64,000 bases of DNA from Rhodohalobacter mucosus (GTDB lineage Bacteria > Bacteroidota > Rhodothermia > Balneolales > Balneolaceae). The stretch is from contig NZ_QGGB01000002.1 in NCBI RefSeq assembly GCF_003150675.1, forward strand, positions 372,001 through 436,000, given 5' to 3'. Each line of letters begins with the position of its first letter. The stretch's first letter is position 1. Below the pieces are notes generated by a model. It saw only the letters and a list, made by a program, of their open reading frames with translations, was not told the origin of the DNA and made no database searches. The translations under genes were made by a program, and so were the position numbers. Below, piece by piece: positions 1 through 9,047 of this stretch.

Positions 1-1699
1 ACTCCGGATCAAACAGCATACCGCTTCCGCTAAAAGCACCATTGAGGCGGGTCGGCAATAGTTCCGTTTCAGCATATGTAATCTCGGCGGCATTAAATGC
101 ATTTAACATAATGTCAAAATCATAGGCCGGTTCGGCCTGCCAGTTCCGGACCTCCGCATTTAGAGTCACTTCACTTTCCTGAAGAAGAAGGCCTGCAGAT
201 CCGCTTATCCGTCCCGGATCAATATTGCCTTCAAAAATAAATGAGGCGAACTCCTGACTCCCGACCCTGTCGCCGTCCACCCTGATTTCAGCGGACGATT
301 CAAACCTTTCCCGATCAAAGCCGATGCCGCTGAGCTCTGCCAAAATGTTGAGATTGCCTTCATATTCGTCATTGTTCAGCCAAAGCGCCGGGTTGATGCG
401 GCTCCCCTCAATGCGCCCGTTCCATTGCGGCTCATCGCTAAAAATTTCAGCTGCATCAAATGAGTAACGTAAATTCTGGTCATCAAGAGTAATTGCACCG
501 GTTGCGTCAACCTTCCCTTTCCCGAGTTGATGGCTTACTGTTGTGCTGCTCATCCTGTGATCCCCTGCGATGACTTCATTAAGACTGAGATCACCGCTCC
601 ATACCATCTGCTCCGGATTTTCAGGCATGATATTTCCCTCTCCGTTATAGCTGAAGCGGCCAACGCGGGGAAAATCTTCATTACCCGTCAATACCGGTGA
701 ATCAAGATTTTCAATTTCCATATTCAGTGCGGTCAGCATTATCGATTCACCAACCGAACCTGTGACGGCAAGCCGGAGGGATTCAAGCCCATCTGCCTGC
801 GCATGCATCGAGAGCGTAAGCTCACTCAATGAGCCCGATGCCCCCAGATTGACCTCAAGGTCGCTTGCAAGAGGGAAATCCTCCATGTACACAGCAATGT
901 CTCTCCATGATATCCGGTTCAGTCCCGATTGGGCCCTTACATCTCCATCCGTACTGTACGAACCCGCAGCCTGAACAAGGGATCGTCCCGTATTTAGAAC
1001 GAATGATTCAAGCGTTATGCGTCCTCCGTCAGCACTTCCCTCTGCCATCAGACGTACCGACTCGGGAAGCCGGTCTTCCTGCAGATAAAGCTCAAGCTGA
1101 CGCAGATTTCCATAAAACCCTTCTTCCCCGACACCTGCAGAAGCCTCAAGATCAATGTCTGTAATATTCAGATAGCCATCCGGCAGAAGCTGTTCCGATC
1201 GGATATACAGAGCCCCGTTTTCAAGACTGAATGTTTCCAGCGCCCACTGCAGGGTTTCCGCAGGTTCTGTTTCATCGGCAGATGCATCCACAAGCTTCAT
1301 TATATTCCATACGCTATCCTGCTCCTGCGTCACATATACATTCAGGCCGCTTATTCCGGCCTCATCGATCGTGTGAGGCGACCATAAAAGCGCCCAGATC
1401 CCATATTCAACACGGAGTGAATCAAGACTGAGAACGGTTTCACCATTCTGATCCTGCAAAACGGCGCCGGTAACGGCAACTCCGTTTAACAGATCGCCGC
1501 TTATGGAATTTATGCTCAGATTACCGTTCAGAAGGGAATTCGCCTGCTTTTCCGCTATTGGGCGCAGCCGATCGAACAAAAAATCACTTTTCAGCAGCAG
1601 CCGGAGTCCGGCCAGGATTACAACGGCTACACCCAATGCAATAACCCACCTTTTCCAGCGGCTCCGTTTCACTTCGCTATGTTTTCCGTTTTCGCTCAT
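1..1699 (-). CDS. tamB: TamB-like translocation/assembly protein, N-terminal part (cut by window edge)
   Basis: This is an open frame running off the left edge, so only the first ~566 residues are visible. It begins with a basic stretch and one hydrophobic segment (about residues 15-35), the signal anchor of an inner-membrane protein. A long beta-rich, low-cysteine region follows, of the kind seen in AsmA/TamB bridge proteins. The ATG at 1699 lies 11 nt after the stop of the Omp85-family gene at 1711-3651, which is the classic tamA-tamB order. TamB proteins span the periplasm and work with TamA in outer-membrane protein or lipid transport. The diagnostic C-terminal TamB domain lies outside the window, so the name rests on architecture and neighbour. 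Confidence 0.8.
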   Translation of the reverse strand, partial: MSENGKHSEVKRSRWKRWVIALGVAVVILAGLRLLLKSDFLFDRLRPIAEKQANSLLNGNLSINSISGDLLNGVAVTGAVLQDQNGETVLSLDSLRVEYGIWALLWSPHTIDEAGISGLNVYVTQEQDSVWNIMKLVDASADETEPAETLQWALETFSLENGALYIRSEQLLPDGYLNITDIDLEASAGVGEEGFYGNLRQLELYLQEDRLPESVRLMAEGSADGGRITLESFVLNTGRSLVQAAGSYSTDGDVRAQSGLNRISWRDIAVYMEDFPLASDLEVNLGASGSLSELTLSMHAQADGLESLRLAVTGSVGESIMLTALNMEIENLDSPVLTGNEDFPRVGRFSYNGEGNIMPENPEQMVWSGDLSLNEVIAGDHRMSSTTVSHQLGKGKVDATGAITLDDQNLRYSFDAAEIFSDEPQWNGRIEGSRINPALWLNNDEYEGNLNILAELSGIGFDRERFESSAEIRVDGDRVGSQEFASFIFEGNIDPGRISGSAGLLLQESEVTLNAEVRNWQAEPAYDFDIMLNAFNAAEITYAETELLPTRLNGAFSGSGMLFDPE

Positions 1700-1710
1700 G
1701 CACTGTTCAT

Positions 1711-3651
1711 CTAAAACGCCTGGCCTATGCTAAAATGAATTCCAATTCTGCTCCACCGGGACCCAAAGTCTGTACCTTCATAAATATTCAGATCTTCATC
1801 GGTCGGATTGAGTTTGTAGCCGATATCAACGCGAATCGGCCCGATGGGTGATTGATACCTGATACCTCCGCCCGTGCCAAACTGTATAGGCCTTTCATCC
1901 AGGCTGGTTGCATCCGCCCAGATCTGTCCACCGTCAAGGAAGGCTGCAATACCCACCTTGGGAAGAAATCCCGACAACTGCTGACGCACTTCAATATTAA
2001 AAATCATCTGGGCTCTGCCCCCCGTGGGTACGTACTCCCTGAAACTGCCGTCATCACGAAAAGCAGGCCTTGCAGGCCCCAGCCTTTGCCTGTTCCAGCC
2101 CCTAACCGAGTTTGTGCCTCCCGTAAAAAAGAGAATGTTGGAAGGCAGTGTTCTCTGACCCGAATAAAAGATCTTTCCTGTACTGATACGGGTGGCCAGC
2201 GTGGTGGACCTTGAAAGCCTGGTGTAGCGCCTTACATCCAATGAAAGTTTTTGAAATGAAAATGTACCCTCTCCAAAGAGTCCTGAGGATTCAAGAAATG
2301 GCTGAATCACCCATCCACGGGGATCCCTGGTTAATCCTTCGCTGTAGTATCCGGATATGGTTAGGGATGATACGTTGTAGTTAAGTACCGTATCGGGCAG
2401 TGATACATCCGGATCGCGTGAAAGCTCCTCATTTATGGAGAATTCATATGTTGCTGATGCGGTCACAGAACGTCTCAGTTCGTAGATCAGGCTGTTATTG
2501 AAACCGGCCTGAAACAGTTCGAATGACGGTTCCAGTTTGTGAACACCAAAAACCGTTGCAACATTACTGCTTTTGGGGTTGAATACATAGGGAAACAGGA
2601 ATCCGGTGGTAAGCCGCTGTTCAATAAAAGATCCTCTGCCGTTTATCCCGAAACGGTGTCCCCTGCCCGTAATATTCCGGTGCCGCCATTCGAGCTGACC
2701 CCTCAGATATTCTTCACGGCCAAACCCAATTGTTGCCTGTACCGATCGCAGAGGATGCTCTCTCACCCTGAACAATACCTCAAGGGTGGAATCCCTGGGT
2801 TGTTCCGGAAGATTGATGGTGGCAAAACGAAACAGGTGATGGTTGAAAATCTGGCGCTGGCCCTCCTGCATTTTATCCCTGCTGTAAACTTCTCCCTCCC
2901 TGATATCTGTTTCTCTGAGAAGTACGCGGTCAGGTACCGAAAGGTTCTGTTCAATTCTGATTTCTGAAAAGTATGTTTTTTGATTGGGGCGCGCAGTAAT
3001 GGTTACGTCTGCACGGTTTGCCACCGAATCTATGGCCGTCTCAATATCCACTTCAGGCCAGGCAAATCCCTGATTTTCAAGCATCAGCAAAAACAACCCT
3101 TCTGTATCGGCCGTACGGAGGCTTTGGTATCGCATCCCTTCACGGAAATCGTGCCGTTGTTCTGCCCGTTCAAAATCCCTGGCTGCCCGGATCTCTTCTG
3201 CTATCGTACTGTCTGCATCAATTACAATGCGGCTGTTTCTTATCATCAGCGGGCTGCCCTCAGTTATCCTGAATGTCACCCTCTTTCTCCAGTCCCTCTT
3301 CAGTGAACTCACTTCATAATCAACCTGAACCTGAATAAATCCCCGTCGTTCGTAATAGCGCCGTATACGGATCTGATCGCGTCTTAATTCATTTTCACTA
3401 AGTACATAGGCACCGTGTTTCCCAAGAATCTTTTCGATGAAACCCGGATTATCCGTGGCAATAATCTCTTTAAGCACCATGGAGCTGTAGGTTTCGTTAC
3501 CCTCAAAACCAAGCTTCCAGACAACGGGCTCCCTTTCACCGGAGTCCGAATCCTGTGCATACAAACACATGGGCAACAATAACCATAAACAGCATATGAA
3601 GATTGTACCCCAATATTGGTTTCTCATCTTAAATGAAATGAAAATCTGCAC
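1711..3651 (-). CDS. tamA: Omp85-family outer membrane assembly factor, TamA-like
   Basis: This 646-aa protein has an N-terminal signal peptide ending near LYAQ, POTRA-like repeats over roughly residues 35-330, and a C-terminal 16-strand-type barrel ending in phenylalanine. The barrel carries the Omp85 lid-loop signature GGTNSVRGW near residue 514. It precedes tamB in one operon (11-nt gap). TamA/BamA proteins sit in the outer membrane and insert beta-barrel substrates; pairing with TamB favours TamA over BamA. A second start (MRNQYWG, 8 codons in) gives a more compact signal peptide and may be the true one. Confidence 0.85.
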   Translation of the reverse strand: MQIFISFKMRNQYWGTIFICCLWLLLPMCLYAQDSDSGEREPVVWKLGFEGNETYSSMVLKEIIATDNPGFIEKILGKHGAYVLSENELRRDQIRIRRYYERRGFIQVQVDYEVSSLKRDWRKRVTFRITEGSPLMIRNSRIVIDADSTIAEEIRAARDFERAEQRHDFREGMRYQSLRTADTEGLFLLMLENQGFAWPEVDIETAIDSVANRADVTITARPNQKTYFSEIRIEQNLSVPDRVLLRETDIREGEVYSRDKMQEGQRQIFNHHLFRFATINLPEQPRDSTLEVLFRVREHPLRSVQATIGFGREEYLRGQLEWRHRNITGRGHRFGINGRGSFIEQRLTTGFLFPYVFNPKSSNVATVFGVHKLEPSFELFQAGFNNSLIYELRRSVTASATYEFSINEELSRDPDVSLPDTVLNYNVSSLTISGYYSEGLTRDPRGWVIQPFLESSGLFGEGTFSFQKLSLDVRRYTRLSRSTTLATRISTGKIFYSGQRTLPSNILFFTGGTNSVRGWNRQRLGPARPAFRDDGSFREYVPTGGRAQMIFNIEVRQQLSGFLPKVGIAAFLDGGQIWADATSLDERPIQFGTGGGIRYQSPIGPIRVDIGYKLNPTDEDLNIYEGTDFGSRWSRIGIHFSIGQAF

Positions 3652-4037
3652 ATAACCAAAGGTTAAACTATCCCTGTATGATAACGCAATTTGGGTTTTA
3701 CTGAAAATGCATTCCCCCTTATAACGAATCGCCAGGAAGGAATATTTACGGTTTTTGCAGTTTAAAAATAGTTTTCTGCGCAGGTGTTCACATATCCTCT
3801 GAATACCGTACCATTTATTCCCGAAAGTGTTTCACTGCAAGTTGATGCTAAAGAAGCTCAGATTTCGCAGCCTATATCCGAGCCTGGCACTCTCAGGGCC
3901 TTCTCAGACAATAAAATAGTGTACCGCCGCATACGTTTCTCTGACAGTGGGCAGATTCGTATATTTCATGTTCTGTTCACACCTGCAGATTAATTTTAAT
4001 ACATCCGGATAACGACAACTCTCTCTTCATTTCGTTC
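3652..4037. other. intergenic region between tamA and the SCO operon
   Basis: This 386-base divergent region must carry promoters for tamA (-) and the copper chaperone operon (+). No clear promoter hexamers, dyads or terminators were recognised. The only frame, 3784-3993 (+), opens with GTG and has no recognisable domain; I do not call it. Confidence 0.5.
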
Positions 4038-4619
4038 ATGATTCGTCAACTGATTTTTTTGCTGCCGGTTATTCTGCTGATCATATTCAGTGGCTGCAGC
4101 ACTCCTGCCATGGATGACTACAGCAACGATCGTTTTGAGCTTGTTAATCAAGACGGCGAAACAGTCACCTTTCCCGGTGATTTTCAGGGGTCGCCGCTGG
4201 TTGTAGGGTTCATCTACACCAACTGTCCGGATATCTGCTCATTTATTACTGCAAACGTCGGCAGTGTATATGAAGAGATGAACAACCCCGGCGACACGCA
4301 ATTTGTGCTGATCACTTTCGACCCGCAAAGGGATACGCCGGATGTACTGAAAGGGTACGCGGGCGCATTCGATATGGACCGTGAGCCTTTCCATTTTCTC
4401 ACCGGCGATGCTGAAACGATCGAAGCCCTCATGGAGCGGGTAAGCGTTCGTACACAAGAGTCATACTCAAAAGACCTGGAAAACGGGGAGCGACTCTATT
4501 TCATTAATCATTCGGATAAAATTTTACTCATTGACCAAAACTCACAACTTATCTTCGATTATGGCGGAAGCATGACCCCCATCCCCATCATCGTTGAAGA
4601 CCTGAATAAACTGTTATGA
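4038..4619 (+). CDS. SCO1/SenC-family copper chaperone lipoprotein
   Basis: This 193-aa protein has a lipobox (FSGC, Cys at about residue 20), so it is probably membrane-anchored facing the periplasm. It has the SCO thioredoxin fold with the copper-binding CxxxC motif (C63 and C67, in TNCPDIC) and the distal conserved His (H158, in INHSD). SCO proteins deliver copper to, or reduce, the CuA site of cytochrome c oxidase. The stop overlaps the ATG of the PCu(A)C chaperone gene by 4 nt (ATGA), so the two are translationally coupled and probably act on the same oxidase. No oxidase genes lie in the window. Confidence 0.92.
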   Translation: MIRQLIFLLPVILLIIFSGCSTPAMDDYSNDRFELVNQDGETVTFPGDFQGSPLVVGFIYTNCPDICSFITANVGSVYEEMNNPGDTQFVLITFDPQRDTPDVLKGYAGAFDMDREPFHFLTGDAETIEALMERVSVRTQESYSKDLENGERLYFINHSDKILLIDQNSQLIFDYGGSMTPIPIIVEDLNKLL

Positions 4620-5086
4620 TTAAATCTCTTTCTGTCACCACTATAATCGCATCACTTATCCTCTTGCTGCTTTCCGGTTGCGGTTCCGGCGAAGAGCAGC
4701 AGCCAGACCCCGAAATGACCGATGGTGAAGGCATTCAGATCGAAGAGGCATGGGCCCGCCCCGCTTTCGAAGGAAGAATGAGTGCAGCCTATTTTCTGCT
4801 GACCAACTTCGAATCGGAGCCGGACACCCTTCTTTCCGTTGATTCGGATGCTGCCCTTGTTGTAGAGATGCATGAATCCTATGAATCTGAGGAGGGATTG
4901 ATGGGAATGCGCGAAGTGAATAACGTATTGATTCCAGCACAGTCATCTCTTCGTTTTCAGCAGGGAGGCCTTCACATCATGCTGATACAGGTTACTCAAA
5001 CCCTCGAGGACGGTGACTCGTTTTACCTGACGCTTGATTTTGCCAGGGCTGGAGAAAAAACCATCAGCGTACCTGTTCGGCTGTAA
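4616..5086 (+). CDS. PCu(A)C copper chaperone, lipoprotein
   Basis: This 156-aa protein has a lipoprotein signal (LLSGC) and the single beta-sandwich domain of the PCu(A)C (DUF461) family. The Cu(I) ligands are visible in the H-(X)n-M-(X)n-HxM pattern: H86 in VEMHES, M96/M98, then H120 and M122 in GLHIML. The family supplies Cu(I) to the CuA centre of terminal oxidases together with SCO. It overlaps the upstream SCO gene by 4 nt. The downstream methyltransferase reading frame begins directly after its stop codon in the same frame. Confidence 0.92.
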   Translation: MIKSLSVTTIIASLILLLLSGCGSGEEQQPDPEMTDGEGIQIEEAWARPAFEGRMSAAYFLLTNFESEPDTLLSVDSDAALVVEMHESYESEEGLMGMREVNNVLIPAQSSLRFQQGGLHIMLIQVTQTLEDGDSFYLTLDFARAGEKTISVPVRL

Positions 5087-5221
5087 TCGCTTCGTTCTTC
5101 ATTCAAAACCATCAGCAGCGAAGCACAACATACCGTTCGGTACTATAACCGGCTTTCATCCAGGTACGACCGAATCTACAGCGCCTATCTGAGTCATACG
5201 CACAGGCATCTGCTGGACCGT

Positions 5222-5746
5222 ATGGGCTCGGTGAATCTGCACGGCAAGGATGTTCTGGATGTGAGCGGGGGAACCGGCATACTGGCCGAAAGCCTGCTTG
5301 AGTCTGTCGGAAAACCGGCCCGGTTCGTACTCAATGATCCTGCGGATCAGATGCTTGAAATTGCCAGGGAACGACTGAAACGGTATCCGGATATTGAATA
5401 CACTTCGCACTATGCGGAGAATCTGAATCGGTTAGAGGGTTCTTTTGATCACATTATCTGCCTCAACTCCTTTCACTACTATGTCGATCAGCCTGTTGTT
5501 CTTGACCATTTCCGGACCCTGCTCAAGCCCGGCGGTACGCTCTGGCTGCAGGACTGGAACCGCAAAGGGCTCTTCAGAATAGCCATACGCCTGATTGACC
5601 TGCTCTCCCCCGAGCATATCAGCACGCGGAATGCTGCAGAGATGGAAAGACTGCTTCACGAACGGGAGATGTACATTGAAGAGAGAAGGATGTGGCGATT
5701 TCGATGGTGGAATTTTTTATATCTGAAGGCACATCTCAACCGCTGA
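5222..5746 (+). CDS. class I SAM-dependent methyltransferase (start uncertain)
   Basis: From the first ATG this is 174 aa, with the SAM-binding motif I VLDVSGGTGI and a later LKPGGTLWLQDW strand typical of UbiE/MenG-like methyltransferases. The substrate is unknown. The reading frame continues upstream without a stop to 5087, right after the PCu(A)C stop. Those 45 codons encode a family-like N-terminus (YYNRLSSRYDRIY, then SHTHRHLLDRM). They contain no ATG, GTG or TTG, so either a rare start such as ATC at 5111 is used or the protein has lost its first helix. A short weak hairpin plus T-run (about 5760-5778) may terminate transcription. Confidence 0.8.
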   Translation: MGSVNLHGKDVLDVSGGTGILAESLLESVGKPARFVLNDPADQMLEIARERLKRYPDIEYTSHYAENLNRLEGSFDHIICLNSFHYYVDQPVVLDHFRTLLKPGGTLWLQDWNRKGLFRIAIRLIDLLSPEHISTRNAAEMERLLHEREMYIEERRMWRFRWWNFLYLKAHLNR

Positions 5747-5795
5747 TGGGCGGGGCGACACCGCTTTGACGGTTTTTACCATAAAGCATTTCTGC

Positions 5796-6167
5796 TCACG
5801 CGTCAGAAAGTGGCTCCAGATCCCTGAGCTGCGATTCAGTAAACATTTTAGACTTGATCAGAAAGCGGACACCCATTGGTATTTCGAGCGAAAAACTTGA
5901 ACCGCGTCCCGTCTTCACATCAAGGGTAAGCTGCATATATTGCCAGTATTTAAACTGATCCCTTGCCATGTAAAAAGGTGCCCCGTACACCTCACCCAGC
6001 TTCACATCACTTTTTCCAACGCGAAACTGGCCTGCTTTGTAGCACATCGGAGATGAACCGTCACAGCAGCCTCCGCTTTGATGAAACATTAGCTCACCGT
6101 GTTTTTCGCGGAGCTTGTTCATGACTTCTTTCGCTTCTTCTGTGATCAGAACTCGTTTTACTGCCAT
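5796..6167 (-). CDS. DUF779 family protein
   Basis: This 123-aa protein of the DUF779 family has the conserved cysteine cluster HQSGGCCDGSSPMC (about residues 29-42) and a central YWQYMQLTLDV strand. The function is not established. The family is repeatedly found beside NAD-dependent aldehyde dehydrogenases, and that is the setting here: it is the third gene of an aldehyde dehydrogenase - alcohol dehydrogenase - DUF779 run on the minus strand. The conserved cysteines suggest a metal or redox role, but that is inference. Confidence 0.9.
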   Translation of the reverse strand: MAVKRVLITEEAKEVMNKLREKHGELMFHQSGGCCDGSSPMCYKAGQFRVGKSDVKLGEVYGAPFYMARDQFKYWQYMQLTLDVKTGRGSSFSLEIPMGVRFLIKSKMFTESQLRDLEPLSDA

Positions 6168-6238
6168 TTTATGGATGTTTTTTCAGTGAATGAGAGTCCA
6201 TATGGTCTGCCGGACTCTCATATCCTGAAGTTCAGAAC

Positions 6239-7267
6239 TCATGCAATTTCCAGTACCATGCGCCCTTCGATATTGTTATTTCTCATATCATCGAGTACGC
6301 TATTGATGTTTTCCATCTTTTCAGTGTGGATATTGGATTTCACTTTTCCTGCGGTTGCAAAGTCTATCGATTCCTGGAGATCTTTTCTTGTTCCTACAAT
6401 AGACCCACGGATCGTGATTCTGTTCAGAACGGCGTTAAATATATCGAGCTCAAAACTTCCGGGGGGCAGTCCATTCATCGACAGTGTTCCTTTTCGCCTG
6501 AGCGTATTTAGTGCCTGGGAAAAAGCCTGCGGTGCCACCGCAGTTACCAATGCTCCGTGCATTCCGCCGGTCTCTTTTTTCAAATATTCTCCCGGATCTT
6601 CTTCCATTGCATTGACCGTCAGATCAGCACCCAGTTTTTCAGCAAGGTCGAGTTTCTCTTTTGCTACATCTATGGCCGCAACATGAAGTCCCATAGCCTT
6701 GGCGTACTGTACTGCAAGATGACCCAATCCGCCAATTCCGGATATGGCAACCCACTCACCCGGTTTGGTATCCGTCTCCTTTAATCCCTTGTAAACGGTA
6801 ACCCCGGCACAGAGAATCGGCGCTATTTCGGGAAAATTGACATTCGAGGGTAAATGGCCAACATATCGCGGATCTGCCAAAACGTATTCTGCATACCCTC
6901 CGTCAACGCTGTATCCCGCATTTTCCTGTTTTTCACAAAGTGTTTCCCAGCCTGTAATACAATGCTCACAGGTACCGCAGGCTGAATAGAGCCAGGGCAC
7001 GCCTACCGCATCCCCTTCTTTTACATTCTTAACATTTTTACCTGCTGCAGCCACATATCCAACGCCCTCATGGCCCGGTATCAGAGGCAGTTTGGGCTTT
7101 ACCGGCCAGTCTCCATCAATTGCGTGCAGATCGGTGTGACAGACACCGCTTGCCATCACCTTTACCAGGATTTCATCATCTCCGGGTTCTTTTACCGGCA
7201 TCTCTTCCACTGAGACCGGATCGCCGAATTTTCGAGCAACTATCGCTTTCATGTTTTTGGGCAGCAT
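6239..7267 (-). CDS. adhP: zinc-dependent alcohol dehydrogenase, AdhP type
   Basis: This 342-aa medium-chain dehydrogenase oxidises short primary alcohols to aldehydes with NAD+. Catalytic zinc ligands are C43 (GVCHTD), H66 (GHEGVG) and C153; the structural zinc site is C97, C100, C103 and C111. The nucleotide-binding motif GIGGLGHLAVQ lies near residue 178. ATG 7267 has an AGGT-like RBS; an alternative start is MKAIV five codons in. It sits between the aldehyde dehydrogenase and DUF779 genes, giving a two-step alcohol to acid pathway. Confidence 0.93.
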   Translation of the reverse strand: MLPKNMKAIVARKFGDPVSVEEMPVKEPGDDEILVKVMASGVCHTDLHAIDGDWPVKPKLPLIPGHEGVGYVAAAGKNVKNVKEGDAVGVPWLYSACGTCEHCITGWETLCEKQENAGYSVDGGYAEYVLADPRYVGHLPSNVNFPEIAPILCAGVTVYKGLKETDTKPGEWVAISGIGGLGHLAVQYAKAMGLHVAAIDVAKEKLDLAEKLGADLTVNAMEEDPGEYLKKETGGMHGALVTAVAPQAFSQALNTLRRKGTLSMNGLPPGSFELDIFNAVLNRITIRGSIVGTRKDLQESIDFATAGKVKSNIHTEKMENINSVLDDMRNNNIEGRMVLEIA

Positions 7268-7307
7268 AATATGTACCTCATGATTTTTTTTAGTAATAAC
7301 TGAACCG

Positions 7308-7327
7308 CCCGGCCGAACAGAGCCGGG
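7308..7327. other. intercistronic GC-rich hairpin
   Basis: CCCGGC at 7308-7313 pairs perfectly with GCCGGG at 7322-7327. It lies in the gap between the aldehyde dehydrogenase stop and the adhP start. The T-run follows only on the plus strand, so for the minus-strand operon it is not a terminator. It may be an RNA stabilising or processing hairpin. Confidence 0.35.
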
Positions 7328-7358
7328 GGTTTTTAGGTCAGGTTTTTGGACCTGCTTT

Positions 7359-8876
7359 TTAGAAGAATCCGAGCGCGCTTTTATCGTACGAAATCAGCAT
7401 ATTTTTCGTCTGCTGGTAGTGACTCAGCATCATCTTGTGATTTTCGCGTCCAAAGCCGGATTTCTTGTATCCGCCAAAGGCAGCGTGTGCCGGATATGCA
7501 TGATAGCAGTTTACCCATACGCGTCCTGCCTTGATGGCCCGCGGCACCTGGTAGAGCTGGTGCGCGTCTCTTGTCCAGACGCCCGCACCCAGGCCGTAAA
7601 GCGTATCATTTGAAATCGCTATGGCCTCGTCAACATCCTTGAATGTTGTAAGGGAGGTAACGGGACCGAAGATCTCCTCCTGAAACACCCTCATATTGTT
7701 ATTTCCGCTGAAAATGGTTGGCTGAATGTAGTATCCGTCAGCTATACCGTTGCCCTTGCCCACTTCCGCGGCACCGCCGCCTACAAGAACTTTTGCCCCT
7801 TCTTCCCTGCCCACCTCGAAGTAGTTCAGTATTTTTTCATACTGATCATTCGAAGCCTGTGCACCGACCATCGTTTCGTCGTCAAGGGGATGTCCCATTT
7901 TAATTTTCTTCACCCTTTCAATTACCCTTTCGGTAAACGCTTCTGCAATGGACTCCTGCACCAGAATTCTCGACGGGCAGGTACACACTTCACCCTGATT
8001 AAGTGCAAACATTGCGGCACCTTCCAGGCATTTGTCAAAGTACTCGTCATCCGCATCCATCACGCTTTCAAAAAATACATTGGGGCTTTTTCCGCCCAGT
8101 TCGAGCGTAACCGGAATGATGTTCTCGGAAGCGAACTGCATAATTAACCGGCCTGTGGTGGTTTCTCCGGTAAATGCAATTTTTGCGATTCGGTCGCTGG
8201 TAGCAAGCGGCTGTCCTGCCTCCGGGCCAAAACCGTTGACAATGTTCAGGACTCCTGCCGGAATTACGTCACCGACCAACTCCATCATTACCATAATACT
8301 GGCGGGTGTTTGTTCGGCAGGTTTTACAACCACGCAGTTACCTGCAGCAAGTGCGGGTGCAATTTTCCATGCTGCCATCAACAGTGGAAAATTCCATGGT
8401 ATAATTTGGCCAACAACTCCAAGAGGTTCCGGAAGATTAATAGACACGGTGTGTGAATCGTGTTCTGAAATTCCTCCTTCCTGAGTTCGGATAGCCGCTG
8501 CAAAATAGCGGTAGTGATCTACGACCAATGGCAGATCTGCATTCATGGTTTCACGAATCGGCTTACCGTTTTCGATGGTTTCAACACGTGCCAGATACTC
8601 CAGATTTTCTTCAATAATGTCTGCCATCTTATTCAGAACCGAAGCGCGCTCAGCGGCCGAGGTGCTGTTCCATGACGGAGCGGCTTTATGCGCTGCGTCC
8701 AGTGCAAGTTCGATATCTTTTTCATTCGATCTGGCTGCTTTTGTAAACGGTTTTCCGTCTACCGGAGACGTATTGTCAAAATATTCTCCGTCAACGGGCG
8801 GCATAAATTTGCCATCGATATAATTGTCGTACTTTTCCCTGAAACCTGGCCGTTCGTGTAACATGTTGATCTCCAA
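7359..8876 (-). CDS. NAD-dependent aldehyde dehydrogenase (AldA/ExaC-like)
   Basis: This 505-aa, full-length ALDH-superfamily enzyme oxidises aldehydes such as acetaldehyde to acids. It shows the oxyanion Asn region IIPWNFPL, the cofactor motif FTGETTTG, the glutamate motif LELGGKSPN and the catalytic cysteine C298 in GEVCTCPSR. The unusual CTC context after the nucleophile matches the acetaldehyde dehydrogenase subgroup linked to DUF779 proteins. A GGAG box lies about 8 nt before the ATG. It is the first gene of the run and is divergent from the AraC regulator gene, its likely controller. Confidence 0.94.
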   Translation of the reverse strand: MEINMLHERPGFREKYDNYIDGKFMPPVDGEYFDNTSPVDGKPFTKAARSNEKDIELALDAAHKAAPSWNSTSAAERASVLNKMADIIEENLEYLARVETIENGKPIRETMNADLPLVVDHYRYFAAAIRTQEGGISEHDSHTVSINLPEPLGVVGQIIPWNFPLLMAAWKIAPALAAGNCVVVKPAEQTPASIMVMMELVGDVIPAGVLNIVNGFGPEAGQPLATSDRIAKIAFTGETTTGRLIMQFASENIIPVTLELGGKSPNVFFESVMDADDEYFDKCLEGAAMFALNQGEVCTCPSRILVQESIAEAFTERVIERVKKIKMGHPLDDETMVGAQASNDQYEKILNYFEVGREEGAKVLVGGGAAEVGKGNGIADGYYIQPTIFSGNNNMRVFQEEIFGPVTSLTTFKDVDEAIAISNDTLYGLGAGVWTRDAHQLYQVPRAIKAGRVWVNCYHAYPAHAAFGGYKKSGFGRENHKMMLSHYQQTKNMLISYDKSALGFF

Positions 8877-8965
8877 TAGTTAATTTGAGTTTGTATTTCA
8901 ACATGTAAAGAAAAGCGCTTCCAAACTTGATGGTTCTTCTCAAAATATTGCTCTATCGTCTCAAT

Positions 8966-8994
8966 TTGGTTTTATAAAACCTGTTATCTATAAT
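8966..8994 (+). promoter_or_regulatory. candidate promoter of the AraC gene with overlapping palindrome
   Basis: TTGGTT at 8966-8971 and TATAAT at 8989-8994 are separated by 17 bases, a housekeeping-type promoter facing the AraC gene (ATG 9048). A perfect 14-base palindrome (GGTTTTATAAAACC, 8968-8981) overlaps the -35 side and could be an operator shared with the divergent aldehyde dehydrogenase gene. Both are read by eye. Confidence 0.4.
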
Positions 8995-9047
8995 AATTAA
9001 CCGTACTTCTCCGGGCACCGTCAGGTTTCACTTACACGTATTTTGCG

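Noticed and set aside
3784-3993. 69-codon open frame upstream of the SCO gene
   Set aside because: It opens with GTG, has no domain pattern and no clear ribosome site; intergenic by appearance.
7308-7327. Terminator between aldehyde dehydrogenase and adhP
   Set aside because: The T-run is on the wrong side for minus-strand transcription; kept only as a hairpin.
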